From an uncultured Clostridium sp. (GTDB taxonomy: Bacteria; Bacillota; Clostridia; TANB77; CAG-508): a stretch of 23,161 bases of DNA. The stretch is taken from positions 1-23,161 of the forward strand of contig USQY01000023.1 in assembly GCA_900557045.1 (NCBI GenBank). The letters run 5' to 3'. Made by a program: the position numbers and the translations under genes. Below the pieces are notes generated by a model, which made no database searches, was not told the DNA's origin, and worked only from the letters and a program-made list of their open reading frames with translations. This document shows, in pieces, positions 23,050-23,161 of the stretch (position 1 is its first letter; the number at the start of each line of letters is the position of its first letter).

Positions 23050-23078
23050 ATTATACCATATTTTTCAAGTCTTTTCAA
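23050..23078 (-). promoter_or_regulatory. Promoter of the LPXTG surface protein gene
   Basis: On the minus strand TTGAAA (23073-23078), a 17-nt spacer and a perfect TATAAT (23050-23055) with extended TGG. It lies about 32 nt before the start codon. Confidence 0.75.
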
Positions 23079-23112
23079 GCTTTTTAAAGTTTTTAAAATA
23101 TACCTATGTGAC

Positions 23113-23161
23113 TTGTAAGTGAAAATGTCCAAAATTTTAAAATCATTTGTAAGTAAAAATG
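23113..23161. repeat. Pair of 15-bp direct repeats at the window edge, possible insertion-sequence end
   Basis: TTGTAAGTGAAAATG (23113-23127) and TTGTAAGTAAAAATG (23147-23161) differ at one position and are spaced 34 bp apart. The first is followed by TCC. Repeated copies of this kind at a terminus, with an AAATGTCC motif, recall IS21-family ends. No transposase is inside the window, so this is only a suggestion. Confidence 0.4.

Overview
The window comes from a very AT-rich, low-GC Gram-positive bacterium, most likely an anaerobic, probably host-associated member of the Clostridia (Bacillota). The reasons are the asp23-amaP-DUF2273-nusB cluster, the yicC-rpoZ-gmk-priA-def-fmt gene order, a SipW/TasA-type surface-protein module, an LPXTG-anchored surface protein, strong AGGAGG ribosome sites and an oxygen-sensitive class III ribonucleotide reductase. 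Every gene except one (a Crp/Fnr regulator) is on the minus strand, so transcription runs from right to left. No tRNA, rRNA or CRISPR array was seen.

Right to left: (i) 21.5-23.2 kb holds an LPXTG surface protein with a 12-unit hexapeptide repeat and, at the edge, two short direct repeats that may be the end of an insertion sequence. (ii) 19.0-21.3 kb holds two linked genes, a zinc-ribbon/Tim44-like membrane protein and a YdjI-like SPFH protein with C-terminal zinc ribbons. (iii) 13.3-18.9 kb is an anaerobic dNTP-synthesis locus: a divergent Crp/Fnr regulator, full-length nrdD, the activase nrdG, and a second nrdD-like gene that lacks both catalytic radical sites. A 16-bp palindrome centred at -41.5 of the nrdD promoter suggests class-II activation by a Crp/Fnr protein. 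(iv) 5.2-13.1 kb is a housekeeping block for rRNA methylation (rsmE), YicC RNase, RNA polymerase omega, guanylate kinase, primosome helicase PriA (frameshifted here), peptide deformylase and Met-tRNA formyltransferase. A REP-type (RAYT) transposase element with 44-bp terminal inverted repeats sits exactly between the gmk stop codon and the priA ribosome site. (v) 1.6-5.1 kb is a surface-fibre style module: a TasA/CalY-like protein, a cellulose-binding-fold protein, a polytopic SipW-type signal peptidase and a DUF5305 membrane protein. (vi) 1-1.5 kb is the Asp23 envelope-stress group leading into nusB.

The points most worth a second look are the catalytically gutted but open NrdD paralogue next to an intact nrdD/nrdG, the predicted Crp/Fnr operator at the nrdD promoter, the single-base frameshift in helicase motif VI of PriA, the RAYT element and related GGGAC palindromes that begin at stop codons, and a roughly 100-bp dyad with helically phased TGTAA boxes upstream of the TasA-like gene.
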